Assembly (NCBI GenBank): GCA_963819635.1
Contig: CAWFWX010000008.1
Coordinates: 186,001 to 250,000, forward strand
Direction: 5' to 3'
Length of the DNA: 64,000 bases
Origin: JACVRW01 sp963819635
GTDB lineage: Bacteria > Actinomycetota > Thermoleophilia > Solirubrobacterales > Thermoleophilaceae
The position numbers and the translations under genes are program-made. The notes below the pieces were generated by a model that saw only the letters and a program-made list of their open reading frames with translations, did no database searches and was not told the DNA's origin. Shown piece after piece: positions 41,113 through 50,387 of this stretch. The first letter of the stretch is position 1. Every line of letters starts with the position of its first letter.

Positions 41113-41831
41113 CGGCGCGCCAGCAGGTCGTAGTAGAGGAGCGTCGAGTAGAGCGCCACGAACGGTGCGGTGACGGACGTGGTGATCGCCGAGCCGATCA
41201 GGGCCCAGACGGCCCGGTCGGTGCTCTCGGCGATCGCGGTGAAGGGCGCGAGGAGCACGAAGCCCGGAATCGCGATCGCCACGTTGGCGAGCAGCACCAG
41301 GGCGAATGTCCGCCACCAGAAGCCCTCCACGAGCCGGCCCGAGCGCGACAGCGCCTGCGAGCCGCGTGCTCCCTCGATCACGACCGTCTGCGGGACGAAG
41401 AACCAGCGGACCGCGAGATAGACGCCGGGCAGGATCAGCGCCACGAACCCGAGCGCGATCCCCACAGCCGCCAGCACGACGGCGGCGAACAGCGGCGTGA
41501 ACGCCTCGAAGCCGGCCACGAAGACCTGGCCCGGGCGCGGGCGCTCGCCGGCCGCGATCTGGTGGAGCGCGTAGATGCAGATGGCGGCGATGATCGGCGT
41601 GACGACGAGGAACTCGACGATGGTGGGAACGGCCGCCTCGGCGATCGACGGAGATGAGTCGTAGGAGCTCGTGAGCATTTCCAGCCCGACCCCCTCCACG
41701 ATCAGCTCCGCCGGGATCACCACGGCCGCCGAGAGCGTGATGAACAGCCAGACGTGGCGTCCGAAGACCGCCAGCGTGTCGCGGAACAGCGCTCCTACGT
41801 CGCGCTGCTCGCGGAGCTCGAGCGTTCTCAC
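41109..41831 (-). CDS. Multi-pass membrane protein (YciC/UPF0259-like)
   Basis: A 240-residue membrane protein with about six hydrophobic segments (WLFITLSAAVVIPAELIV, PTIVEFLVVTPIIAAICIYA, AVVLAAVGIALGFVALILPG, TFALVLLANVAIAIPGFVLL). The N-terminal REQRDVGALFRDTLAVFGRH and the ILPGVYLAVRWFFVPQTVVIE block are like proteins of the YciC/glycerophosphodiesterase-membrane-domain group. Function is unknown. The GTG start overlaps the aminotransferase stop (GTGA), so it is the second gene of a two-gene operon. Confidence 0.75.
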   Translation of the reverse strand: MRTLELREQRDVGALFRDTLAVFGRHVWLFITLSAAVVIPAELIVEGVGLEMLTSSYDSSPSIAEAAVPTIVEFLVVTPIIAAICIYALHQIAAGERPRPGQVFVAGFEAFTPLFAAVVLAAVGIALGFVALILPGVYLAVRWFFVPQTVVIEGARGSQALSRSGRLVEGFWWRTFALVLLANVAIAIPGFVLLAPFTAIAESTDRAVWALIGSAITTSVTAPFVALYSTLLYYDLLARR

Positions 41832-42943
41832 GCAGCCGCGCCGGCCAGGTCGCGATAGGCATCCGCCACGCGAGCGATGCCCTCCTCGATCTGGTCGGGC
41901 GGCACGGCGGAGTACGCGATGCGCAGCGAGCTCTCGCCGCCCTGGATCAGGAAGTCGGTGCCCTTCACGAACACCACCCCGCGCTTGAGCGCCTCCGCCT
42001 CGAGCGCGGCCACGTCGGAGCCCTCGGGCAGGTCGACCCAGAGGAAGTAGCCGCCCTCCGGCTTGACGAAGCGCGCGTCCGGGATGTGACGCTCGACGGC
42101 GTCCGCCGTGGCGTCGCGGCGCTCGCGGAGCGCCTGCTTCACCGTCTCGATCGAGCGCTCGATGGCGCCCGAGTGGCAGAACTCGGCGACGATCGACTGA
42201 GCGACCATGTTCGGCGAGATGTAGGTGTTGGTGGCGAGCTTGCGGATGCTCGCCGTCACGTCGGAGGGGCCGATCAGGTAACCCACGCGGATGCCCGGGC
42301 AGATCGTCTTCGAGAACGACGACGCGTAGAAGACCGTGTCGGAATCGTCCATCGACAGCATCGTCGGCAGGGGCTCGCCCTCGAAGCGGAGCTCGACGTA
42401 CGGGTCGTCCTCGAAGATCGTGAAGCTGTACTCCGCGGCCAGGGCGAGCAGCTTGCGCCGCTTCTCGAGCGACAGAGTGCAGCCGGCCGGGTTCTGGAAG
42501 TTCGGGATGATGTGGGCGAGCGACGGCCGGGCGCCCTCGCGCAGGGCCACCTCGAGCGCCTCGACGTTGATGCCGTCGGCCTCGAGCGGGATGGCCAGGA
42601 TCTGAGCGCCCAGCTGGCGCAGCGCCAGCAGCGTCCGGTCATACGTGGGCGCCTCGACCACGACGAGGTCGCCGGGCTCGACCAGCGTCTGGAACAGGAA
42701 GGCGTCCGCCTGCATCGAGCCGTTCGTGGCGGTGATGCAATCCGTGGACACGCCGTGCTTCGCGGCGATCCACTCGAGCAGATGCGGGTAGCCGGCGGAG
42801 GTTCCGTAGGCGAAGGTCCCGCCGGGATCGCGCTCGAACGCGGCCTGCGCGGAGGCGCGCAGGTCGTCCACGGCGATGATGTCGAGCGACGGAGCGCCGC
42901 GCGCCAGGGAGATGTTGGTGAGCTCGGCCAACCGCGTCGTCAC
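41828..42943 (-). CDS. PLP-dependent aminotransferase (class I/II, LysN/MocR-catalytic type)
   Basis: A fold-type I PLP enzyme of 371 residues. The cofactor lysine is in SSFSKTICPGIRVGYL, the substrate and phosphate regions include ATNGSMQADAF, PNFQNPAGC and FEDDPYVEL, and the C-terminal GGYFLWVDLPEG is typical of 2-aminoadipate or aromatic aminotransferases. No DNA-binding domain is attached, so it is not a MocR regulator. GTG 42943 gives LAELTNISLARGAPSLD as the natural N-terminus; longer in-frame forms run into unlike sequence. The exact amino acid substrate cannot be told. Confidence 0.88.
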   Translation of the reverse strand: MTTRLAELTNISLARGAPSLDIIAVDDLRASAQAAFERDPGGTFAYGTSAGYPHLLEWIAAKHGVSTDCITATNGSMQADAFLFQTLVEPGDLVVVEAPTYDRTLLALRQLGAQILAIPLEADGINVEALEVALREGARPSLAHIIPNFQNPAGCTLSLEKRRKLLALAAEYSFTIFEDDPYVELRFEGEPLPTMLSMDDSDTVFYASSFSKTICPGIRVGYLIGPSDVTASIRKLATNTYISPNMVAQSIVAEFCHSGAIERSIETVKQALRERRDATADAVERHIPDARFVKPEGGYFLWVDLPEGSDVAALEAEALKRGVVFVKGTDFLIQGGESSLRIAYSAVPPDQIEEGIARVADAYRDLAGAAA

Positions 42944-42998
42944 GATACAGCGCAGCGCGCGCTGTGACGCATCCCGCGCCTGGCCGTAATAGAGGCGT

Positions 42999-43718
42999 GT
43001 GGTGACGCGTGCGTCCTTCCGCTCAGTGCTCGCGGTGGCAGTGCTGGCGTCCGCCGGATGCATGGATGGCACGCACAGCGACGAGCCCCCGCCGCCGCCG
43101 CGCCCGGACCTCCAGGACGCCGCCCGTCGGACCCTCGCGGCCGGTCCGGCGCGCCTGGTCGCGACCGTCCGCTCGGGCACGGTTTCCTACCGTCTGAGGG
43201 GACGGTGGGACCCGACCGGCGGCTATCGGGTGTGCGCGCTGATCGAGGAGGCCCCTACGTCTTACCTCGAGCGGCGAGTGCTCTGGCTCGAGGGCCGGGC
43301 GCGGCAGTACGGCACGCTCACCGCCCACGGCGCCGACTGCCGGAAGCGGGGGTCCTGGTTCGACGACCATGCGCCCACTCTCGAGGTGTTCGGAGCCCAC
43401 ACCCGTCCGGGCGCCGAGGACTATCTTCATGCCGCCCTGCTCGCCCTCGCCGGCATCCCGGGCCCCGCCCTCGTGAGCGACCGGCCCGCAATCGACTTCC
43501 GCACCTTCGACCGGGAGCCACCGAGACGGGACGAGGACGGATGGACGCTCCGGCCGCTGCTCCGCCGGCTGGGCGTCCAAGCCGTCGAGATTCGGGTCGG
43601 ACGAGACGGCTACGTTGAGCGTCTTCGCCTTCTCGGGCCGGTCCGGGTGGAGCTGTCCCTGGCGGACTTCGGCGAGGAGAGGCGAGTTCCGTACGCCCGC
43701 GCGTACGCGATCGAGTAG
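42999..43718 (+). CDS. Lipoprotein of unknown function
   Basis: A 239-residue lipoprotein (LAVAVLASAGC lipobox, Cys near residue 21) followed by a Pro-rich linker (EPPPPPRPD). The body has a LolA/LppX-like feel: RRTLAAGPARLVATV, then VSYRLRGRWDPTGGYRVCAL, LERRVLWLEGRARQYG, and a C-terminal VEIRVGRDGYVERLRL. Proteins of this shape carry lipids or sense cell-wall state, but the match is only by pattern. The GTG start has TAATAG 6 bases upstream and no SD sequence. It converges with sucD 2 bases away. Confidence 0.7.
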   Translation: MVTRASFRSVLAVAVLASAGCMDGTHSDEPPPPPRPDLQDAARRTLAAGPARLVATVRSGTVSYRLRGRWDPTGGYRVCALIEEAPTSYLERRVLWLEGRARQYGTLTAHGADCRKRGSWFDDHAPTLEVFGAHTRPGAEDYLHAALLALAGIPGPALVSDRPAIDFRTFDREPPRRDEDGWTLRPLLRRLGVQAVEIRVGRDGYVERLRLLGPVRVELSLADFGEERRVPYARAYAIE

Positions 43719-43720
43719 CT

Positions 43721-44599
43721 CTACACGCGCGTGCCGAGGATCTCGACCGCGATCTCCGACACCTGGGTGGGGTTGCGCCCCACGCGCACGCCCTTGGCCT
43801 CGAGCGCCTCCGCCTTGGCCGCGGCGGTGCCCTTCGAGCCGGAGACGATCGCGCCGGCGTGCCCCATCGTCTTCCCCGGAGGCGCCGTGAAGCCCGCGAT
43901 GTACGCGAGTACCGGCTTCGACACGCTCTCGGCGATGTAGTCGGCGGCCTCCTCCTCGGCGCTTCCGCCGATCTCGCCGCACATCACGATCAGCTCGGTC
44001 TCGGTGTCGGCCTCGAACAGCTCGAGCATGTCGATGAAGCTCGAGCCGGGGACGGGGTCGCCGCCGATGCCGACGATCGACGAGTTGCCGAATCCGCGCT
44101 GGGCCAGCTCGTTACCGATCTGGTAGGTGAGCGTTCCCGAGCGCGACACGAGGCCGACGTTGCCCTCCTTGAAGAACTGGGCGGGAATGATCCCCACGTT
44201 GGCCTTGCCGGGGGACAGGATCCCGGGGCAGTTGGGTCCCACCAACCTCGAACCGCCGCGGAGCAGATGGTTGTAGACACGCAGCTCGTCGTGGGCCGGG
44301 ATCCCTTCGGTGATCGTGATGATCAACGGGATTCCGGCATCCTCGGCTTCCAAGATGGAATCGGCAGCGAACCGCGGCGGAACGAACACCATCGCCGTGT
44401 TCGCGCCAGCCTTCTCAACTGCATCGTGGAAGGTGTTGAAGACGGGGATTCCATCCACGTCCTGACCACCCTTGCCGGGCGTGACACCAGCGACGACATT
44501 GGTCCCGTAGTCGCGGTTGCGAAGGCTGTGGAACGTGCCCTCGCGCCCCGTTATTCCGGAGACCACCAGGCGCGTGTCCTGATCGACCAGGATCGCCAT
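43721..44599 (-). CDS. sucD: Succinyl-CoA synthetase alpha subunit
   Basis: ADP/GDP-forming succinate-CoA ligase alpha chain, 292 residues, standard length. The CoA-binding start is LVVSGITGREGTFHS, the central GPNCPGILSPGKANVGI is invariant, and the phosphohistidine is His247 in TMGHAGAIVSG. It makes a nucleoside triphosphate from succinyl-CoA in the TCA cycle together with SucC. The ATG shares a base with the sucC stop (TGATG), so translation is coupled. Confidence 0.98.
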   Translation of the reverse strand: MAILVDQDTRLVVSGITGREGTFHSLRNRDYGTNVVAGVTPGKGGQDVDGIPVFNTFHDAVEKAGANTAMVFVPPRFAADSILEAEDAGIPLIITITEGIPAHDELRVYNHLLRGGSRLVGPNCPGILSPGKANVGIIPAQFFKEGNVGLVSRSGTLTYQIGNELAQRGFGNSSIVGIGGDPVPGSSFIDMLELFEADTETELIVMCGEIGGSAEEEAADYIAESVSKPVLAYIAGFTAPPGKTMGHAGAIVSGSKGTAAAKAEALEAKGVRVGRNPTQVSEIAVEILGTRV

Positions 44600-45744
44600 C
44601 AGGCCGTTCCCGCCAGCTCGACGACCTTCTCGGCCGCGCCCAGCATCGTCGCCTCGGTGTGGACGTTCGGCAGGTTGGCCTCCGCGAGCAGCGCGCGGCC
44701 CTCCTTGTCGTTCGTGCCGTCGAGTCGCACGACGAAGGGCACGTCCGGCTTGACCTGCTCGAACGCCTCGATCAGCCCGCGTGCGACCTCGTCGCAGCGG
44801 GTGATCCCGCCGAAGATGTTGAACAGCACGGCCTTCACCTTCTCGTCGGACAGGATCACCTCGACGGCGCTCGTGATCGCCTCGGCCTTCGAGCCGCCGC
44901 CCGCGTCCAGGAAGTTCGCGGGGGTGCCGCCGGCCTGGGCCACCACGTCGAGCGTGGACATGACGAGCCCGGCGCCGTTGCCGAGGATGCCCACGTTGCC
45001 GTCGAGCTTCACGTAGGTCAGGCCGCGCTCCTTGGCCATCCGCTCCTGCGGGTCCTCCGCCGAGAGGTCGCGCATCTCGGCCACGTCCGGGTGGCGGAAG
45101 AGCGCGTTGTCGTCGACCGTGACCTTCGCGTCGAGGGCCACCACCTCGCGCGCCTTCGTGATCAGCAGCGGGTTCACCTCGACGAGCGTGGCGTCCTCGC
45201 GCACGAACACGTCGTAGAGCCCGGCGAGCATCGCGCCGACCGGCCGGATCACGTCCTCGGCGATCCCGGACTCGAAGGCCAGCCGGCGGCCGTGGAAGTC
45301 CTGGAAGCCGAGCAGCGGGTCCACGTGGAGCATCCGCATCGCCTCGGGGTCCGTGTCGGCGACCTCCTCGACGTCCATCCCGCCCATGCGGCTGAGCATC
45401 GCCATCGGCTTCTTCGCCGAGCGGTCGAAGACGATCGCCGCGTAGTACTCCTCGTCGATCTCCGAGGCCTTCTCCACGTAGAGCTCGTGGACGGTGAAGC
45501 CGCGGATGTCCATTCCGAGGATCGCGGTCGCGTGCTCCTCGGCCTCCGCGCGGTCACTCGCCAGCTTGATCCCGCCCGCCTTGCCGCGCCCTCCGATCTG
45601 GACCTGGGCCTTGATCACGACCGGGTAGCCGAGCTCCTCGGCGGCCTCCACGGCCTCCGGGACGCTGGTCGCGGGACGCCCGTCGGGCACGGGCACACCA
45701 TGCTTGGCAAACAGCTGCTTGCCCTGGTATTCGAGAAGGTCCAT
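44599..45744 (-). CDS. sucC: Succinyl-CoA synthetase beta subunit
   Basis: Beta chain of succinate-CoA ligase, 381 residues. The N-terminal ATP-grasp domain begins LLEYQGKQLFAKHGVPVPDG with VVIKAQVQIGGRGKAGG, and the C-terminal CoA-ligase domain has LDGNVGILGNGAGLVMSTLD, GGGSKAEAI and FNIFGGITRCDEVA. It forms a heteromeric enzyme with SucD from the next gene. A minus-strand TAGTAC lies 9 bases before the ATG without an SD sequence, so the operon may start with a leaderless or very short-leader mRNA. Confidence 0.98.
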   Translation of the reverse strand: MDLLEYQGKQLFAKHGVPVPDGRPATSVPEAVEAAEELGYPVVIKAQVQIGGRGKAGGIKLASDRAEAEEHATAILGMDIRGFTVHELYVEKASEIDEEYYAAIVFDRSAKKPMAMLSRMGGMDVEEVADTDPEAMRMLHVDPLLGFQDFHGRRLAFESGIAEDVIRPVGAMLAGLYDVFVREDATLVEVNPLLITKAREVVALDAKVTVDDNALFRHPDVAEMRDLSAEDPQERMAKERGLTYVKLDGNVGILGNGAGLVMSTLDVVAQAGGTPANFLDAGGGSKAEAITSAVEVILSDEKVKAVLFNIFGGITRCDEVARGLIEAFEQVKPDVPFVVRLDGTNDKEGRALLAEANLPNVHTEATMLGAAEKVVELAGTA

Positions 45745-45818
45745 CGAGGGTAGGTACTATCAACCGCCGCGCGGGAGCAGCCCCAGCGGGGGCGCAGCAC
45801 CCTACCTCAACTCTCCTC

Positions 45819-46499
45819 ATGGCTCTACCGAAAGACGTCAAATTCGTCACGTTCGACTGCTACGGCACCCTCATCGATTGGGAAACGGGGGTGTACGAGG
45901 CATTCCAGAAGGAGGCCGACCGCGACGGCTTCACGATCGACCGCGAGGTTCTGATCCCGCGCTTTATCGATATCCAGCGCGATATCCAGCGCGGCTCGTA
46001 CGAGCTGTACGCGGAGGTGCTGCGTCGGACCGCGGTCCGCGTCGCGAGCGAGCTCGGCTGGGAGCTCGAGCCGTCGCGCTCCAACTTCCTCCCGAACAGC
46101 GTGCCGGCGTGGGCGCCCTTCAGGGAGACGAATGCCCAGCTCGAGCGCTTCGGCAAGAAGTACGAGCTCGGGATCCTCTCGAACATCGACGACAAGCTGC
46201 TCGGGGCGACGCGGCGCCACTTCCGGGTCGACTTCGACCTGGTCGTGACCGCCCAGCAGGTGCGGAGCTACAAGCCGGATCCCGCCCACTTCAAGGAGTG
46301 CGCGCGGCGCATCGAGGGCCTGAAGAAGAACTGGGTGCACATCGCGTCGGGCTATCCGACCGACGTGGAGCCCTGCCTCAAGTCGAAGGTCCCCGTGATC
46401 TGGGTGAACCGTCACGGCGAGGAGCTCGACGGGCGCAAGAAGCCGGACGCCGAGGTCAAGACCTTCCGCGACGCCGGCAAGCTGCTGAAAGCCGCTTGA
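45819..46499 (+). CDS. HAD hydrolase, haloacid dehalogenase type II-like
   Basis: A 226-residue HAD-superfamily hydrolase of subfamily IA near the L-2-haloacid dehalogenases. Motif I is TFDCYGTLIDW with the nucleophile Asp13 and a Tyr at the position where phosphatases have Asp, as in dehalogenases. Motif II is ILSNID, the Lys is in SYKPDPAHF and the later VHIASGYPTDVEP covers motif IV. The substrate could be a haloacid or a phosphorylated metabolite. It diverges from sucC; its stop overlaps the MBL gene start (TTGA). Confidence 0.85.
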   Translation: MALPKDVKFVTFDCYGTLIDWETGVYEAFQKEADRDGFTIDREVLIPRFIDIQRDIQRGSYELYAEVLRRTAVRVASELGWELEPSRSNFLPNSVPAWAPFRETNAQLERFGKKYELGILSNIDDKLLGATRRHFRVDFDLVVTAQQVRSYKPDPAHFKECARRIEGLKKNWVHIASGYPTDVEPCLKSKVPVIWVNRHGEELDGRKKPDAEVKTFRDAGKLLKAA

Positions 46500-47263
46500 G
46501 AGCCGTCTCGGTCCACCCTGACGTCCTCGTCATAACCAGCCGGCTCTGGCAGACCAACGCCGTCGCCCTGCGTGCCGACGCTGAGGCGATGCTGGTGGAT
46601 TCGCCGTACTTCCCAGACGAGCTCGAGGCACTGCCGGGGCTGCTCGCCGGCGCGGGCTTCGAGCCCGACGCGCTCCTCGCCACGCACGCCGACTACGACC
46701 ACCTGCTGGGCCGGCTCGCCTTTCCCGGACTGGCTCTCGGGCTGGGTGAGCCGAGCGTGATGCGGCTGCACCAGGAGCCCGGCGCGGCGCAGCGAGCGCT
46801 GCGCGACATGGACGACGAGCTGTACGTGGAGCGGCCGGCGCCGCTGGCCCTCGGCGAGGTCCAGACCCTGCCCGTGCCGGGCAGCGTCGAGCTCGGCGGC
46901 GCGGAGCTCGAGCTGCACCCGGCCGATGGCCACACCGCCGACGGGATGGCCGTGATGGCGCGCTGGTGCGGCCTGCTGTGCGCCGGCGACTATCTCTCGA
47001 ACGTGGAGATCCCGATGGTCGAGTCCGGCCTCGCTGACTACCGGGCCACGCTCGCGCGGCTCGGCCCCCTGGTGGAGGCGGCCGACACGATCGTGCCGGG
47101 CCACGGGCGGCCGAACGGACGCGACGAGGCGCTGCGGATCCTCGACGAGGACGTGGCCTACCTGGACGCGCTGGAGCGCGGCGAGGAGAAGCCCGCTCTG
47201 CCGAAGGGCCGCGACTCGCGCGGGCAGCGGAAGATCCACGCGGAGAATCTCGCCCGCGTTTAA
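46496..47263 (+). CDS. MBL-fold metallo-hydrolase
   Basis: A 255-residue metallo-beta-lactamase fold hydrolase. Metal-binding elements are THADYDHLLG (HxHxDH type with Asp at the second place: H-A-D-Y-D-H), DGHTADG, CAGDYLS and VPGHGRP. The C-terminal segment (DEDVAYLDALERGEEKPALP) is helical, as in hydrolases acting on thioesters or lactones. The TTG start overlaps the HAD gene (TTGA), so they are coupled and may process the same compound in series; this is inference. No signal peptide, so cytoplasmic. Confidence 0.85.
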   Translation: MRAVSVHPDVLVITSRLWQTNAVALRADAEAMLVDSPYFPDELEALPGLLAGAGFEPDALLATHADYDHLLGRLAFPGLALGLGEPSVMRLHQEPGAAQRALRDMDDELYVERPAPLALGEVQTLPVPGSVELGGAELELHPADGHTADGMAVMARWCGLLCAGDYLSNVEIPMVESGLADYRATLARLGPLVEAADTIVPGHGRPNGRDEALRILDEDVAYLDALERGEEKPALPKGRDSRGQRKIHAENLARV

Positions 47264-47294
47264 CCCGGGGTGGGCCCGGGGAGCCCGAAAGCAG

Positions 47295-49833
47295 GTGTTG
47301 CGCAAGACTCTGATCGGGCTCGTCGCGCTCCTTGCCATCGCTCCGGCGGCGGCTTCCGCCGCGCCCGAGCTCAGCATCACCGACCGGCTCCAGGATCGCC
47401 GCTACATCGCCTCGTCCGAGCGCGCCTACGCGATCGGCTTCGAGGACGGGCGCTTCTACGCCAACGGCTGGCACATCACGGGCGAGATGGGCGGCGTCTG
47501 GACGCCGCCGCTGAAGCTGGTGGACGGCGTCTGGTTCGGCGTCGACGATCAGTGGGTCGGGCAAGCGACCACCTTCCGGAGCGGCTGGGGCTACACCGAG
47601 ATGGACCTGCCGCCGACCGCCGGGCTCCAGCTCAGCCGCACCGACTTCGCGCCCGACGGTGGCAGGGCGGCCCTGTTCGGGCTCCACGTGCGCAACCCGG
47701 GCGCAGCGGCGCGGACGGTGCCGGATCAAGGTCGACGCGCACTCGGAGCTCATGGGCGCGTATCCGTGGGGCTTCGACGGCGTGGCGCCGAACGCGAGCG
47801 ACAACCTCGCCGACACCGCGGCGTTCGACGGGAATGCGCTCGTCTTCCGCGAGCAGGGCAAGCTGCCGCACCCGAACGCGGAGACCCACGACTGGGCGGC
47901 ACTCGTGGCCGCGAACCGGAAGCCGGTCGCGGGCGAGACGGGCGCGACGCAACCGCGGCGACCAGGGCGACAACGTGTGCAGCGCGCAGGAGCCGCCGAG
48001 CCAGTGCGACGACGGGCCGTTCGGCCGCGGCAAGGGCGGGCAGCTCCGCTACGAGCTGACGGTGCCGGCGGGTGGCACGCAGAACGCTCTGGGTGGCCGT
48101 GGCGGGCTCGGACGAGGGTCTCCAGCGGGCGCGGAGGGAGCTCGCCGCCGCCCTCGACGACCCGACCGGCGCGCTCGAGCGCAAGGTCGCGCGGCGCGAG
48201 CGGCTGGCCGGCCGAAGCCGGGTGTCGCTGCCGGGCGACCCGCGGCTGGCGCAGGGCGTCGATTGGGCGAAGCAGAACCTCGCCGACTCGACCCAGTACG
48301 CGGAGGACCTCGAGATCCGCTGGGTCGACCAGGGCAAGCAGTACCCGCCGGCCGCGGGCGAGCTCGCCCGCGCCCGCTGGCTGGGCGCCGGCTTCCCCGA
48401 CTATCCGTGGCTGTTCGGCACGGACGGCGAGTACACCGCGTTCCCGATGGTGGCGATCGGCCAGTTCGGGCCGATCGAGGACCACATGCGCGCGCTGCGC
48501 GAGGCGTCCGACATCGTCAACGGCCGCTCCGGCAAGGTCGGGCACGAGTTCGTCTCGGACGGCTCGATGTGGTTCGGGCAGAACGCCGATCCAGGCAATA
48601 CGGACGAGACGACCAAGTTCCCCAGCGCGGTGGCCCTGATCTGGCGCTGGACCGGCGACAACGGCTTCCGCGACGAGATGTACGACTTCACGAAGCGCAA
48701 CCTGCGCTACGTGCAGCGCGAGCTGGACGAGGACGGGGACGGCTGGCCGGAGGGCCTCGGCAACGTCGAGCGGTCAGGGATGGGCCCGGAGAAGCTGGAC
48801 AACACGGTCTACTTCATCCGCGGGCTCTACGACCTCGCCGACATGGCGCGCTCGAAGCACGACGGCGCGACCTACTCGTGGGCGACGAACCTGGCTCGCC
48901 GCCTGCACCGGCGCTTCGAGGCGGAGTGGTGGATGGACGACGAGAGCCTCCACGCGGACTCGCTCGGCGAGTCGAACGAGAAGATCCAGCAGAAGCACTG
49001 GATCACGGTCACGCCGATGGAGGCCGAGCTGACGGTGAAGGGACGTCCGGCGCCGGGGTTGGCGACGTTCGACCACGGCACGCGCTCGCTCGCGCTCCAC
49101 GAGACGGACTGCTTCAGCGGCGAGCTGCCCTACAACCGCGGGCTGTTCCACACGGGCTGCGACGGCGGCCCGATGGGTCAGGGGGAGCGCACGATCTTCG
49201 GCCTGAACACCGCGATCCAGTCGGTGGGCGAGGGCAACTACGGGCGGCTCGGGCCGGGGCAGCAGCAGCGCTACACCGAACGCTGAGACCGAGCCGATGT
49301 TCGCTGAGCCGTGGACGAAGGGAACCCCCGACGAGCAGCCGGGCGCCCTGCCCGAGATTCTGCCTTCGCCGGACTTCGACCCGGCCGACGGCCCGCTCGA
49401 CGCGAACATCGACCGCTGCTGGACCTGTCGCGCGATGTTCCTGCAGGCGTGGGGCCACTACGGCAGCGTCTGGCCCGTGGTGCACCAGCAGCTGGGCGTT
49501 CAGCCGGACATGGGCCGCGGCCGCCTGGCGGTCGTGCCCCAGGTGCCGCCGGGCCAGCCGCGCGTGGCGGGCGAGAACATCCGGATCGGCGACGGGGGCG
49601 TGGACGTCACGGCGGCGCACTCCGGCAACGCCTACCGGACGGCGGTGGCGCTGCACGCGGACCTGGCCCGGTTCACGATCGGCCACACCCTGCCGCGCGG
49701 GTCGTCCGTGAAGAGCGCGCGGCTGGACGGGCGCAGGGCCGACTACACGACGCGCGTGACGAACCGCGGCCTCGAGGTGCTGGTGCGAGCGCCGGCAGGT
49801 GGCGCGCACGAGCTCGTAGTAACCGCCCGGTAG
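47295..49833 (+). CDS. Secreted glycoside hydrolase-like (alpha/alpha)6-barrel protein, four frameshifts
   Basis: An exported protein of 844 residues after repair, resembling glycogen-debranching/amylo-glucosidase-like (alpha/alpha)6-barrel enzymes. A signal peptide (ending ASA, about residue 20) precedes an N-terminal beta-domain (YAIGFEDGRFYANGWHITGE). The barrel carries WLGAGFPDYPWLFGTDGEY, a probable catalytic DEDGDGWPEGLGNVE, KLDNTVYFIRGLYDLADMA and CFSGELPYNRGLFHTGCDGG. A C-terminal beta-domain closes it. The frame breaks near 47721, 47947, 48083 and 49278; removing one base at each gives RTVRIKVDAH, GARNRGDQGD, GGTQTLWVAV and RYTNAETEPM and exactly 845 codons. With four breaks, either the sequence is faulty here or the gene is decaying. 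Confidence 0.75.
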
Positions 49834-49840
49834 ACGAACT

Positions 49841-49922
49841 ACAGCATTGAGGGAATGAGCTGTCCTGCCTAGAGGCCCTATATGGGCCACAACCCAGGAC
49901 AGTCCCTTGCCCTCAATGCTGT
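49841..49922. repeat. 82-nt nested inverted repeat, AT-richer than surroundings
   Basis: Outer arms ACAGCATTGAGGG (49841-49853) and CCCTCAATGCTGT (49910-49922) pair perfectly. Inner arms CTGTCCTG (49860-49867) and CAGGACAG (49895-49902), then GGCCC (49874-49878) and GGGCC (49884-49888) around TATAT, continue the stem. Allowing small gaps, the left 27 and right 28 bases are near-perfect complements. GC is close to 50 percent, far below the flanks. It lies between convergent genes. It could be a structured RNA, a bidirectional terminator (no T-run) or a miniature mobile element. Confidence 0.75.
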
Positions 49923-49951
49923 CGTTGAACCCGGCACTCGGCCGGATCCGG

Positions 49952-50377
49952 CTAGACGCCGGCCATCGTGACCTGCGTGAGGCGGAACGAGTTGCCGGAG
50001 GGGTCACGGAAGCCCGAGTCGATGCCGTACGGGCGCTCCTCCGGCTCCTCCGTGAACTCCACGCCGCGTGCCTTCAGCTCCTCGTAGGAGGCTCGGACGT
50101 CGTCGGTGGTCAGAAAGACCGTCCCGGCGAAGCCCTTGGCCATGAGGTTGCGCACCTCGCCGGCGGTCTGATCGTCCATCACCGGCGCGCCGGGGATGGC
50201 CATGAGCACGATCGCGATGTCCTCCTGGCCGGGAGGGCCGACGGTCAGCCAGCGGAAGTTGCCCATCTCGGGCAGCGTCACGTCTGAGCGGACCTCCATG
50301 CCGAGCTTGTCGGTGTAGAAGGCGAGTGCCTCGTCCTGGTCGTGGACCCAAAGCTGTGCGGTTGAGATCTTCATCAT
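49952..50377 (-). CDS. VOC family protein (glyoxalase/dioxygenase fold)
   Basis: A 141-residue vicinal-oxygen-chelate protein. The first beta-alpha-beta unit is LWVHDQDEALAFYTDKLGME with VRSDVTLPEMGNFRWLTVG, and the second ends VEFTEEPEERPYGIDSGFRDPSGNSFRLTQ, where Glu and Tyr are usual metal and substrate residues. It could be a glyoxalase-like or resistance protein. ATG codons at 50377 and 50374 are adjacent; either may serve. It follows the AraC-type regulator gene by 10 bases and is its likely target. Confidence 0.88.
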   Translation of the reverse strand: MMKISTAQLWVHDQDEALAFYTDKLGMEVRSDVTLPEMGNFRWLTVGPPGQEDIAIVLMAIPGAPVMDDQTAGEVRNLMAKGFAGTVFLTTDDVRASYEELKARGVEFTEEPEERPYGIDSGFRDPSGNSFRLTQVTMAGV

Positions 50378-50387
50378 GGAAGGGACG

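Noticed and set aside
45704..47263. A 519-residue fusion ending in the MBL domain
   Set aside because: The N-terminal half is out-of-frame reading of the HAD gene; the MBL gene begins at the TTGA overlap at 46496.
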